From positions 62,001-126,000 of the forward strand of contig NZ_JOJM01000022.1 in NCBI RefSeq assembly GCF_000720325.1: DNA of 64,000 nt, read 5' to 3'. Below, one piece after another: positions 49,336 through 57,031 of the stretch (within the stretch, counting starts at the first letter, position 1; each line of letters begins with the position of its first letter). This stretch comes from Streptomyces sp. NRRL B-1347. GTDB lineage: Bacteria; Actinomycetota; Actinomycetes; Streptomycetales; Streptomycetaceae. The translations under genes were made by a program, and so were the position numbers. Below the pieces are notes generated by a model. It worked only from the letters and a program-made list of their open reading frames with translations, did no database searches and was not told the origin of the DNA.

Positions 49336-49373
49336 ATTGGCCTAGACCTTACGGATTGACTGGACTCCGTCAA
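49336..49373 (-). promoter_or_regulatory. LPMO promoter with overlapping DasR (dre) site
   Basis: Read leftward: -35 TTGACG (49368-49373), 16-bp spacer, -10 TAAGGT (49346-49351). The 16-mer ATTGGCCTAGACCTTA (49336-49351) matches 12 of 16 positions of the DasR element A(C/T)TGGTCTAGACCA(G/A)T as I recall it, and covers the -10 element, so GlcNAc-phosphate-sensitive repression is expected. Confidence 0.72.
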
Positions 49374-49466
49374 GAGTTGCGGCAGGTTCTGGCACACGAC
49401 GCGCTCCGGCCGCGGCGCGTACGGGCCGCGGCGCGCACGGGCCGCCGGTCACCCCCGGCCCGCCGG

Positions 49467-50711
49467 TCACCCCCGGGCGGCCCCCGCCCCCGCCTCCGTG
49501 CGTTCCCCGTCCGTGGTCGGCAGCACGGCCGTGACCCGGAAGCCGGAGCGCGGCGCCGGGCCCGACTCCAGGGAGCCGCCCGCCGCGGCGAGGCGTTCGG
49601 TCAGGCCCTTGAGCCCGCTGCCGGGCGGGGCCGAGCCCACGCCGCGGCCGTCGTCGGTGATCACCAGGCGGGTCCGGCCCCCGGCGCCCGCGACCTCGAT
49701 CTCGCACCGGCCCGCCCGGGCGTGCCGGACGACGTTGGTGGCCGCCTCGCGCACCACCCAGCCGAGCAGCGCCGCCGACCGCGGGTCGAGCGGCGGCCCC
49801 GACTGCCGTACGACCGTCTCGACCCCGGCCGCGTCCAGCAGGTCGCGCACCCGGTCCAGCTCCGTGCTGAGCGAGGCCTCGCGGTAGCCGGTGACGGCCT
49901 CGCGGATCTCCGTGAGCGCCTGCCTGCCGACGGACTCGATGTCCGCGACCTGGCCGAGCGCCGCGTCCACGTCGCGCGGGGCGAGGCGGCGCGCGGCCTC
50001 CGACTTCACCACGATCACCGACAGGGTGTGGCCGAGCAGGTCGTGCAGGTCCCGGGAGAAGCGCAGCCGCTCCTCCGCCACCGCCCGCCGGGCCAGCTCC
50101 TCGCGGGCCGCGCGCAGGTCCCGTACCGCCTCGGACAGGGACAGGATCGCCGCCGTCACCATCGTCGAAAGGAACGTGCCGTACGCGATGTTGACGCCGT
50201 CCCAGCCCTCCCTGAACCCGGCGACCGCGCCCGCGAGGGCGCTCAGACCCAGGCCGACCGGGCCGAGGCGACGGCCCCTGACCACCGCGCCGACGGCGAG
50301 ACCGAACAACGGGAAGAACATCAGCCAGTTCCCGCCGTAGCCCGCGGCGAGCCCGACGGTCAGCGCCCCCAGGGCCAGGAGCGAGCCCATCGTGCCGCGC
50401 GACTCCCGCTTGGCCTTGTCGAAGGCCCGGAAGGCGATCGAGACGTACAGCGAGTTGAAGACCAGCAGGCCGATCGCCGCGATCCACGGGTTCGCGGTCC
50501 TGCCCTGGAGCAGATGGGAGAACGCGCCCATGCCCATGAGCAGCCAGGGCAGCAGTGCGAAGCCGTTGGGCGGGCCCGGGGGCGTGTCGTCGTCCCCGCG
50601 GCGGCGCCGCTCCCGCCGGGCGGCCTTCTGCTCCGGCCGCTCGGCGTGCCACGCGGCGCGCGCCGCGCGGGCCTCGTGCAGTCGGCAGGCGGCGCCGCGC
50701 ATCCAGGACAT
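49467..50711 (-). CDS. DesK/NarX-type sensor histidine kinase
   Basis: 414 residues. Several membrane helices (about 50-190), then a HisKA_3 dimerisation segment with the phospho-His in RFSRDLHDLLGHTLSVIVVKSEAA and an HATPase core (VVREAATNVVRHARAG, ITDDGRGVGSAPPGSGLKGLTERL). Such kinases sense membrane or envelope state and act with NarL regulators, here presumably the one at 47995. ATG 50711 with GGGGAG six bases upstream. Confidence 0.9.
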   Translation of the reverse strand: MSWMRGAACRLHEARAARAAWHAERPEQKAARRERRRRGDDDTPPGPPNGFALLPWLLMGMGAFSHLLQGRTANPWIAAIGLLVFNSLYVSIAFRAFDKAKRESRGTMGSLLALGALTVGLAAGYGGNWLMFFPLFGLAVGAVVRGRRLGPVGLGLSALAGAVAGFREGWDGVNIAYGTFLSTMVTAAILSLSEAVRDLRAAREELARRAVAEERLRFSRDLHDLLGHTLSVIVVKSEAARRLAPRDVDAALGQVADIESVGRQALTEIREAVTGYREASLSTELDRVRDLLDAAGVETVVRQSGPPLDPRSAALLGWVVREAATNVVRHARAGRCEIEVAGAGGRTRLVITDDGRGVGSAPPGSGLKGLTERLAAAGGSLESGPAPRSGFRVTAVLPTTDGERTEAGAGAARG

Positions 50712-50853
50712 GTCCCGCTCCCCGTTCCGTTGCGTGCGTGGTGGCTTTCGACAGTAAGAGAAGGGGGCGAGGGCTGCGAAGGCCCCTTCGTACGGTCCTG
50801 GCCAGGACAAATGTCACGGGTGCCGGCGCCGGTGCGGTGTCCGGCGGCGTGAT

Positions 50854-50868
50854 CTGACGCTACGTCAG
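50854..50868. promoter_or_regulatory. CTGACG-CTA-CGTCAG palindrome
   Basis: Same 6-bp dyad as at 39830, here about 55-70 bp upstream of the presumed start of the hsd4B-like transcript. Probably an operator of an unidentified regulator. Confidence 0.6.
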
Positions 50869-50909
50869 GAGTCGGTGCCGGGAGCCTTCCCAACTCCCGG
50901 GCGCTGGGC

Positions 50910-50943
50910 TATACATGGGAGCGCCGGAATGGAACGCGTTCTA
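50910..50943 (+). promoter_or_regulatory. Promoter and perfect KstR-type box of the hsd4B operon
   Basis: TATACAT (50910-50916) is a good -10. TGGAACGCGTTCTA (50930-50943) fits the KstR operator at all fixed positions and lies about 7-20 bp downstream of the predicted start point, a roadblock-type repressor position. Confidence 0.75.
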
Positions 50944-50966
50944 GAACGTGCCACCGGCCCCGCCGC

Positions 50967-51016
50967 GACCTCGGTGCGGCCGACGGTGCGGACGGTCGCA
51001 CCGAGGTCTCGAGACC
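50967..51016 (+). promoter_or_regulatory. Structured leader with overlapping hairpins
   Basis: GACCTCGGTGCG (50967-50978) pairs perfectly with CGCACCGAGGTC (50997-51008); GGTCTCGAGACC (51005-51016) is itself a perfect palindrome sharing GGTC with the first stem. The two cannot both form fully. It ends 19 bp before the start codon and covers neither AAGGAG. Confidence 0.65.
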
Positions 51017-51034
51017 ACCAAGGAGCCGCCACCC

Positions 51035-51907
51035 ATGCCCATCGACGCCGCCAAGGCCCTGGCCGCCGAGCCCCGCAGCGCCGCGATCAGCTGGGACCAC
51101 AAGGACGTGCAGCTCTACCACCTGGGCATCGGCGCCGCCGCCAACCCCGACAAGGACCGCCCCGCCACCGACCCGGACGAGCTGCGCTACACGCTGGAGT
51201 CCCGGCTGCACGTCCTGCCCAGCTTCGCCACCGTCGCGGGCGCGGGCATGGGCGCCATGGGCGGGCTCTCCGCACCCGGCATCGACGTGAACCTGGCCGC
51301 CGTCCTGCACGGCGGCCAGGCCATCGAGCTGCACCGCCCCATCCCGGTGGCGGGCACGGCCACCCTGACGTCCCGGGTCGCGGCCGTCCACGACAAGGGC
51401 AAGGCCGCCGTGATCGTCCTGCGCGCCGAGGCGGCCGACGGCGACGGGCCGCTGTGGGCGAGCGAGGCGCAGCTCTTCGTCCGCGGCGAGGGCGGCTTCG
51501 GCGGCGAGCGCGGCCCGTCCGCGCGGCTCGACGTGCCCGACCGGCCCTTCGACCGGACCGCCGACCGTCCCGTCCGGCAGGACCAGGCGCTGCTCTACCG
51601 CCTGTCCGGCGACTGGAACCCGCTGCACGCGGACCCCGAGTTCGCCAAGCTCGCGGGCTTCGACCGGCCGATCCTGCACGGCCTGTGCTCGTACGGGATG
51701 ACGCTCAAGGCCGTCGTGGACACCGTGCTCGGCGGTGACGTGTCGCGGGTGCGCGGCTACCGCACCCGCTTCGCCGGGGTCGTCTTCCCCGGCGAGACCC
51801 TGCGCGTCGGCATGTGGGAGTCGGCCGGGCGCGTCCAGGCGGTCGTCACGGCCCTGGAGCGGGACGGAGCGCCGGTGCTCGCCGACACCGTCGTCGAGCA
51901 CGGCTGA
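51035..51907 (+). CDS. hsd4B: MaoC-like 2-enoyl-CoA hydratase (Hsd4B-like)
   Basis: 290 residues, double hot-dog fold. The hydratase-2 motif is RLSGDWNPLHADPEFAKLAGFDRPILHGLCSYG. Long stretches (SWDHKDVQLYHLGIGAA, VLHGGQAIELHRPIPVAG, DKGKAAVIVLRAE, GEGGFGGERGPS) match Mycobacterium Hsd4B/Rv3538, a KstR-regulated hydratase of sterol side-chain beta-oxidation. ATG 51035 after AAGGAG. First gene of a three-gene operon. Confidence 0.9.
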   Translation: MPIDAAKALAAEPRSAAISWDHKDVQLYHLGIGAAANPDKDRPATDPDELRYTLESRLHVLPSFATVAGAGMGAMGGLSAPGIDVNLAAVLHGGQAIELHRPIPVAGTATLTSRVAAVHDKGKAAVIVLRAEAADGDGPLWASEAQLFVRGEGGFGGERGPSARLDVPDRPFDRTADRPVRQDQALLYRLSGDWNPLHADPEFAKLAGFDRPILHGLCSYGMTLKAVVDTVLGGDVSRVRGYRTRFAGVVFPGETLRVGMWESAGRVQAVVTALERDGAPVLADTVVEHG

Positions 51908-51981
51908 CGTGCCCGGGCGAGCGCGGGCGACGTACGTACCACCGGTGCACGTACCCCCGAAGTGAGAGGAGCCCCACCCTC

Positions 51982-53058
51982 ATGCGCGCAGCCGTACTGC
52001 ACGAGACAGGCCAGGACAAGCTCGACGTGCTCGACGACGTCGAGGCGGTGGGCTTCGGCCCGGGGAAGGTGCGCATCCGCGTCCGGGCCACGGGCCTGTG
52101 CCACTCCGACGTGTCCGCGATGAACGGCGTGCTGCCGCAGCCCGCGCCGTTCGTCCCGGGCCACGAGGGCGCGGGCGAGGTCCTCGACGTCGGCGACGGC
52201 GTCACGAACGTCAAGCGGGGCGACCGGGTCCTGGTGTGCTGGCTCCCCGCCTGCGGTGCGTGTCCGGCGTGCAGGCGCGGGCAGACCGAGCTGTGCCTCG
52301 CCGGGTTCATGAACGCGGGCACGCCCAACTTCAAGCGCCCGCAGGGCGACGTCTTCGGCTTCGCGGGCACCGGCACGTTCGCCGAGGAGGTCGTGGTCGA
52401 CGCGGCCTGCGCGGTGCCGATCCCGGACGACGTGCCCTTCGACATCGCGGCGCTCATCGGCTGCGGCGTCACCACCGGGCTCGGCGCTGCCCTCAACACC
52501 GCCGACGTGACGGCCGGTTCGTCCGTCGCCGTCATCGGCTGCGGCGGCGTCGGCGTCTCGGTGATCCAGGGCGCGCGGCTCAAGGGCGCGGCCCACGTCG
52601 TGGCCGTCGACCCGGTGGCGGCCCGGCGCGAGGCGGCGCTGCGGTTCGGCGCGAGCGAGGCGGTGGCGCCCGACGCCCTCGACGACGCCAAGCAGCGGGC
52701 CACGGCGGGCGAGGGCTTCGACTACGTCTTCGAGGTCGTCGGCAAGTCCGCGACGGCCCGCACCGCGTACGAGGCGACCCGGCGCGGCGGCACCCTGTGC
52801 GTGGTCGGCGCGGGCGCCATGGACGACCAGGTCCAGTTCAACATGTTCGAGCTGTTCTTCGACGAGAAGCGCATCCTGCCGTCCCTGTACGGCGGCGGGG
52901 ACGTGCTGCGTTCCTACGAGCGGGCCATCGCGCTGTGGCGCGCCGGACGCGTCGACCTCGCGGGCATGATCACGCACCGGGTGCAGCTCGGCGAGATCAA
53001 CGAGGCCCTGGAGCAGATGCGCACCGGTGCGGCGCTGCGGACCTGCATAGAGATTTGA
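51982..53058 (+). CDS. Zinc-dependent alcohol dehydrogenase
   Basis: 358 residues of the class III/AdhD-like MDR group. Catalytic zinc ligands in GLCHSD, GHEGAGEV and the later IGCGV; structural zinc cysteines in CGACPACRRGQTELC; NAD motif VIGCGGVGVSVIQGA. Plausibly oxidises a side-chain alcohol within the sterol pathway. ATG 51982 after GAGAGGAG. Second gene of the operon. Confidence 0.93.
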   Translation: MRAAVLHETGQDKLDVLDDVEAVGFGPGKVRIRVRATGLCHSDVSAMNGVLPQPAPFVPGHEGAGEVLDVGDGVTNVKRGDRVLVCWLPACGACPACRRGQTELCLAGFMNAGTPNFKRPQGDVFGFAGTGTFAEEVVVDAACAVPIPDDVPFDIAALIGCGVTTGLGAALNTADVTAGSSVAVIGCGGVGVSVIQGARLKGAAHVVAVDPVAARREAALRFGASEAVAPDALDDAKQRATAGEGFDYVFEVVGKSATARTAYEATRRGGTLCVVGAGAMDDQVQFNMFELFFDEKRILPSLYGGGDVLRSYERAIALWRAGRVDLAGMITHRVQLGEINEALEQMRTGAALRTCIEI

Positions 53059-53087
53059 CGTCGCGACCGCGACCGAAGGGAGTTTCC

Positions 53088-54029
53088 GTGCTGCTGCCGC
53101 TTGAGGGCCTGTCGGCCGTCGTCACCGGGGCGGGCCGCGGGCTCGGCCGGGCCGAGGCCGTCGAACTCGCCCGGCTCGGGGCGAGCGTCGTCGTCAACGA
53201 CTACGGGCAGCCGGGCCGCGACGGCACCGGCACGGCGTCCGCCGGGCCCGCCGAGGACGTCGCCGCCGAGATCCGCGACGCGGGCGGCAAGGCCGTCGCG
53301 CACTGCGGGGACGTGGCCGACCACGCGCAGGCCCGCGCCCTGGTGGACCTCGCCGTCGACACGTACGGCAAGCTCGACGTCCTGGTCAACAACGCGGGCA
53401 TCCTGCGGGACCGGATGATCTTCTCGATGTCCGAGGACGAGTGGGACTCGGTCGTCCGCGTGCACCTCAAGGGGCACTTCAACACCGTCCGGTTCGCGTC
53501 CGCACACTGGCGCGAGCGCTCCAAGGCGGCGGGCGGGCCGGTCTACGGCCGAATCGTGAACACCTCGTCGGAGGCGTTCCTCGCAGGCTCCGCCGGACAG
53601 CCCAACTACGCCGCGGCCAAGGGCGGGATCGTCGGCCTGACCACGTCCACGGCGCTCGCCCTCGCCAAGTACGGCGTGACCGCCAACGCCATCTGCCCGC
53701 GGGCGCGTACGCGGATGACGTCCGACGTGTTCGCGGGCTTCGCCGAACCGGCCGAGGGGGAGCTCGACCCGCTGGCGCCGGAGCACGTGGCCCCGCTGGT
53801 CGGCTATCTCGCCTCGCCCGCGGCCGGGCGGGTCAACGGCCAACTCCTGGTCGTGCACGGCGGCATCGTGGCCGTGATGGAGCGCCCCCGGGTCGCCGCC
53901 ACGTTCCGCGCGACCGCCGGGGCGTTCACCGCCGAGGAACTGGACGAGGCACTGACCCCGCACTTCGCGACCCGCCCGGACGGCGAGACCTTCGCGGCGA
54001 CGGAGGTGCTGGGCCTGAAGCGGGATTGA
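53088..54029 (+). CDS. hsd4A: SDR 3-hydroxyacyl-CoA dehydrogenase (Hsd4A-like)
   Basis: 313 residues. TGAGRGLGRAEAVELARLGASVVVNDYG, NNAGILRDRMIFSMSEDEW, catalytic Ser in VNTSSEA and YAAAK. The long C-terminus (about 235-313) resembles the dehydrogenase part of peroxisomal multifunctional enzyme 2 and mycobacterial Hsd4A. With the preceding Hsd4B-like hydratase it reconstructs a two-subunit MFE-2. The GTG start is five bases after AAGGGAG. Confidence 0.9.
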   Translation: MLLPLEGLSAVVTGAGRGLGRAEAVELARLGASVVVNDYGQPGRDGTGTASAGPAEDVAAEIRDAGGKAVAHCGDVADHAQARALVDLAVDTYGKLDVLVNNAGILRDRMIFSMSEDEWDSVVRVHLKGHFNTVRFASAHWRERSKAAGGPVYGRIVNTSSEAFLAGSAGQPNYAAAKGGIVGLTTSTALALAKYGVTANAICPRARTRMTSDVFAGFAEPAEGELDPLAPEHVAPLVGYLASPAAGRVNGQLLVVHGGIVAVMERPRVAATFRATAGAFTAEELDEALTPHFATRPDGETFAATEVLGLKRD

Positions 54030-54085
54030 TCCCCTGACCCGCCCCTTCCCGAAACCAGGGGCTGCCGCCCCTGGACCCCGCTTGA

Positions 54086-54233
54086 TCGGCCTTCGGCCTC
54101 GTCCTCAAACGCCGGACGGGCTGGATGGTGCCGCTTGCGGCTGTATTTCAGCCTCTCCGGCGTTTGAGGAGCGGGGGTCTGGGGGCGGAGCCCCCAGGTC
54201 GGGAGAGGGCGGGCCCGGGGCGCCCCGCGAGGG
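54086..54233. repeat. Composite dispersed repeat plus terminator hairpin
   Basis: Near copy of the 34981 element: inverted arms at 54104-54115 and 54157-54168. It includes a CTGGGGGC-GGA-GCCCCCAG hairpin (54179-54197) and the same GGGGCGCCCCGCGAGGGA tail. It separates the hsd4 operon from the leftward small gene. Confidence 0.85.
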
Positions 54234-54234
54234 A

Positions 54235-54390
54235 CTAGCCCTCGGCGCCCTGCCTGCGGTGGCGGCCGCTGGGCGCGGCCTCCTCGTCGTGCGCCGCCAC
54301 GGCGCCGCGGTGGCGCCCGTGACCCGCCTCCTCGTCGCCCTCGGCGTACCGTGGATCGGCCATGGTGTCCGTCGTGGTGTCGGTCGTCAT
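54235..54390 (-). CDS. Small hydrophilic protein (51 residues)
   Basis: MTTDTTTDTM start, then an acidic/His/Arg-rich tail (EGDEEAGHGRHRGAV... SGRHRRQGAEG). No Cys or hydrophobic segment, so no obvious peptide precursor or membrane role. ATG 54390 follows GGGGTGAG. It lies 44 bp after the beta-propeller gene on the same strand. Function unknown. Confidence 0.6.
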   Translation of the reverse strand: MTTDTTTDTMADPRYAEGDEEAGHGRHRGAVAAHDEEAAPSGRHRRQGAEG

Positions 54391-54434
54391 GAAACTCACC
54401 CCGTAGTAAAGATCGTTCGTACCGGCGGGCGAGT

Positions 54435-55653
54435 CTAACCGCCCGCCGCGCGCCCCCCGAGGGGTGCCTGTTGCAGGGGCACGGGCCGGGTGGCCCGGGG
54501 GGCGCCGCCCCGCCCTCCGGGCCCGTCGGAGCCGCGCGGGCGGGGACCCGCGGCGGCGGCGCCGGGCGCCTCGATCCGGGCCACGCCGCACGGCCCCGCG
54601 CCGGTGGCGTACGGCAGGCGCAGCACCCCCTCCGGCGTCCAGCGGCCGACGCCGGGCAACCAGCCGTCGGGGGGCGTCAGTTGCTGGACCTTCCGGTCGG
54701 CGGGGCGCCAGGCGCACAGCGCGGGCCGCGCGTCGCCACCGGCGTCCAGGCGCAGGGCGACCGCGCAGACCTCCGGGGTGAGGACCTGGCCGGGCTGGAT
54801 CGCGAACGGCGTCGCCCCGCGGCCGGGAAGGCGCAGGCACTCGGGGAACCGCACCGGGTGCGTGCTGCCCAACACGCCCCAGCCGAGCCGGGGTTCGCCC
54901 GGTGCGTCCGAGCGGATGAGCAGCAGTCCGCTGTCGGCGTCGGCGAGCAGCAGCCGGTCGTCGCTGTCGGCCGCGATCTGGAGCAGGGGCGACACCTCGC
55001 CGCCGCGCTCCAGGTCCACCGCCACCGTCTTGGTCGGTCCGTCGAGCCCGCGGTCGAGCGCCAGCATGCGGTTGGTGCGGTCGAGCCAGACGCCGCCGGT
55101 GCAGCGGCCGGGGACCTCGGCGAGGTGCTCGGGCCCGAACGAGCCGCCCGCGACCAGCCACACCGCCGTGGAGCGCGCGCCCGCCGCGAGGGCGTAGGCG
55201 TACCGGCCGTCCGGCGCGGGCGGCAGCAGGGTCAGCTCCGCGCCCTCGCACGCGACGCTGCCGAGCGCCACCTCGCCGGTGCCGGGTCCGGTGGGGTACA
55301 GGAGCGCAAAGACGTGGCGGCCCGCCGCCCGCCGGTGCACGCGTCCAGCGCTCGGGGTACCAGGAGCCGCCGGTGTGCGTGAGCCGGGCGGCGTAGGCCC
55401 CGTCGGCGCTGAGGACGGCGGGCGGGGCGGCGGGCGGGGCGGCGGCGACGTCCGGTGGCGGCGGCTCCGGCGCGGCGGCGGGCGCCGCGGGCCCGGGCAC
55501 GAGGACCGCCCCGCCGCCCGGCACATCGACGCGCCGCGTGGTGCGTGCGGCATCCGGCGGCGAGGGCGGCATCGAGGGCGGCGTCGTGGGCGGCGACGGG
55601 GCCGGGGGAGTGGGCGGCGAAGGCGGCGATGGCTCGGCCACAGGCGCTGTCAT
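54435..55653 (-). pseudogene. Frameshifted beta-propeller-like protein
   Basis: The first about 100 codons (ATG 55653, Pro/Ala-rich, ending SADGAYAARLTHTGGSWYPERW) are in one frame; the continuation HVFALLYPTGPGTGEVALG ... PDGRYAYALAAGARSTAVWLVAGG is in another, and runs about 300 residues. The switch is near 55325-55350 in a GC-rich run and needs removal of one base. The C-terminal part has WD/TolB-like propeller repeats (AADSDDRLLLADADSGLLLI). The ribosome site GGAGGTGA is a full anti-SD match. True mutation, or assembly error. Confidence 0.65.
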
Positions 55654-55792
55654 GGGGGGTCACCTCCGCTCGCGACGCTAGTTTTCGCACGTACTGGCGT
55701 GGCATCCGAGGCCAGTCGCTTCACGCGTACGTGTGGTGATGTCCCGATTCGCCGGAGAAGGCGGGGGTGAGTGTGCTGCCTGGGGGAGCGGT

Positions 55793-55811
55793 TATGGTGA
55801 GGCAACCCTAA
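55793..55811. promoter_or_regulatory. DmdR/IdeR-type iron box
   Basis: TATGGTGAGGCAACCCTAA matches about 14 of 19 positions of TTAGGTTAGGCTAACCTAA with an exact AGGC centre. It lies 61 bp upstream of the siderophore-binding lipoprotein gene. Confidence 0.7.
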
Positions 55812-55871
55812 GTTGCGTGCCGGCCCGCCCCCGGGGAACCCGCACGCCCTGCCCGTCCCCCTGGAGCACCG

Positions 55872-56915
55872 ATGTCCGTACGACGCCGTCGAACCACCCG
55901 CGGCACCGCCGCCGTCGCCCTCGCCGTGGCCGGGGCGCTCGCCCTCGCGGCCTGCGGCTCCGGCGGCGACGGCACGGGCAAGAGCGACAACGGCAGCGGC
56001 AGCAAGGCCGTCGCCCAGGGCGGCGAGGACTTCGCCGAGGCCGCCGAGAAGACCGCGCGGATGGGCACCACGGCCAAGCCCGGCCAGTTTCCGCGCACCC
56101 TCACGCACGCCCTCGGCAAGACCGAGCTGAAGCAGCGCCCGCAGCGGGTCGTGGTCCTCGACGTCGGCGAGCTGGACAACGTCGTGTCCCTCGGCGTCAA
56201 GCCCGTCGGCTACGCCCCCACCGAGGGCGACGACGGCGTCCCCGGCTACCTGCGGAAGCGGGCGGGAAGCCCCAAGGACATCGGCACGATCAACTCCCTC
56301 AACCTGGAGGCGATCGCGAACCTCAAGCCCGATCTGATCCTCGGCAGCGAGCTGCGCGCCGCCAAGCTCTACCCGCAGCTCTCCAAGATCGCCCCCACCG
56401 TGTTCTCCGTGCGCCCCGGCTTCACCTGGAAGGAGAACTACCTCCTCAACGCCGCCGCGCTCGACCTGACCGCCGAGGCGAAGTCCCGGCTCGGCGCGTA
56501 CGAGAAGAAGGCGAAGGCGCTCGGCGAGGAGATCGGCCCGAAGAAGCCGACCGTCACCATGCTGCGCTACATGCCGGACCGCGTCCGCCTGTACGCCAAG
56601 GCGTCGTTCATCGGCACCATCCTCCAGGACGTCGGCCTGCCCCGGCCCAAGAACCAGCAGGTCAACGACCTCGCCACGGAGATCAGCCCGGAGCGGATCG
56701 ACGACGCGGACGCCGACTGGATCTTCACCGGGGTCTACGGCGACCCGAAGAAGACCGGCCGCACGGCCGCCGAGAACAACCCGCTGTGGAAGAAGCTCGA
56801 CGCGGTGAAGGAGGGCCGGGCGAAGAACGTCCCGGACGAGACCTGGTACCTGGGCCTCGGCGTGACCGCGGCCGACACGGTCCTGGACGACCTCCGGAAG
56901 CACCTGGTCAAGTAG
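55872..56915 (+). CDS. Iron-siderophore ABC transporter substrate-binding lipoprotein
   Basis: 347 residues. Lipobox LAAC (Cys near 28) and a FhuD/FepB-like cluster A-8 fold: RPQRVVVLDVGELDNVVSLGVKPVGYAP, then NLEAIANLKPDLILGSELRA and GVTAADTVLDDLRKHL. It captures ferric siderophores at the surface for an ABC permease. None is adjacent, so it must work with a permease elsewhere. ATG 55872 with GGAG five bases upstream; iron box in the promoter indicates iron repression. Confidence 0.92.
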   Translation: MSVRRRRTTRGTAAVALAVAGALALAACGSGGDGTGKSDNGSGSKAVAQGGEDFAEAAEKTARMGTTAKPGQFPRTLTHALGKTELKQRPQRVVVLDVGELDNVVSLGVKPVGYAPTEGDDGVPGYLRKRAGSPKDIGTINSLNLEAIANLKPDLILGSELRAAKLYPQLSKIAPTVFSVRPGFTWKENYLLNAAALDLTAEAKSRLGAYEKKAKALGEEIGPKKPTVTMLRYMPDRVRLYAKASFIGTILQDVGLPRPKNQQVNDLATEISPERIDDADADWIFTGVYGDPKKTGRTAAENNPLWKKLDAVKEGRAKNVPDETWYLGLGVTAADTVLDDLRKHLVK

Positions 56916-57031
56916 CACCTTGTGGCGAAGGTCACGGGAGCCGTCGCCGGCGGAAGCGCGGCAGCGGCCGGCCGCCGCCGCGGGAGCGGCGCCGGTTCTG
57001 GTGCGCAGGGGCGTGCAGGTAGCCTTTGTCC

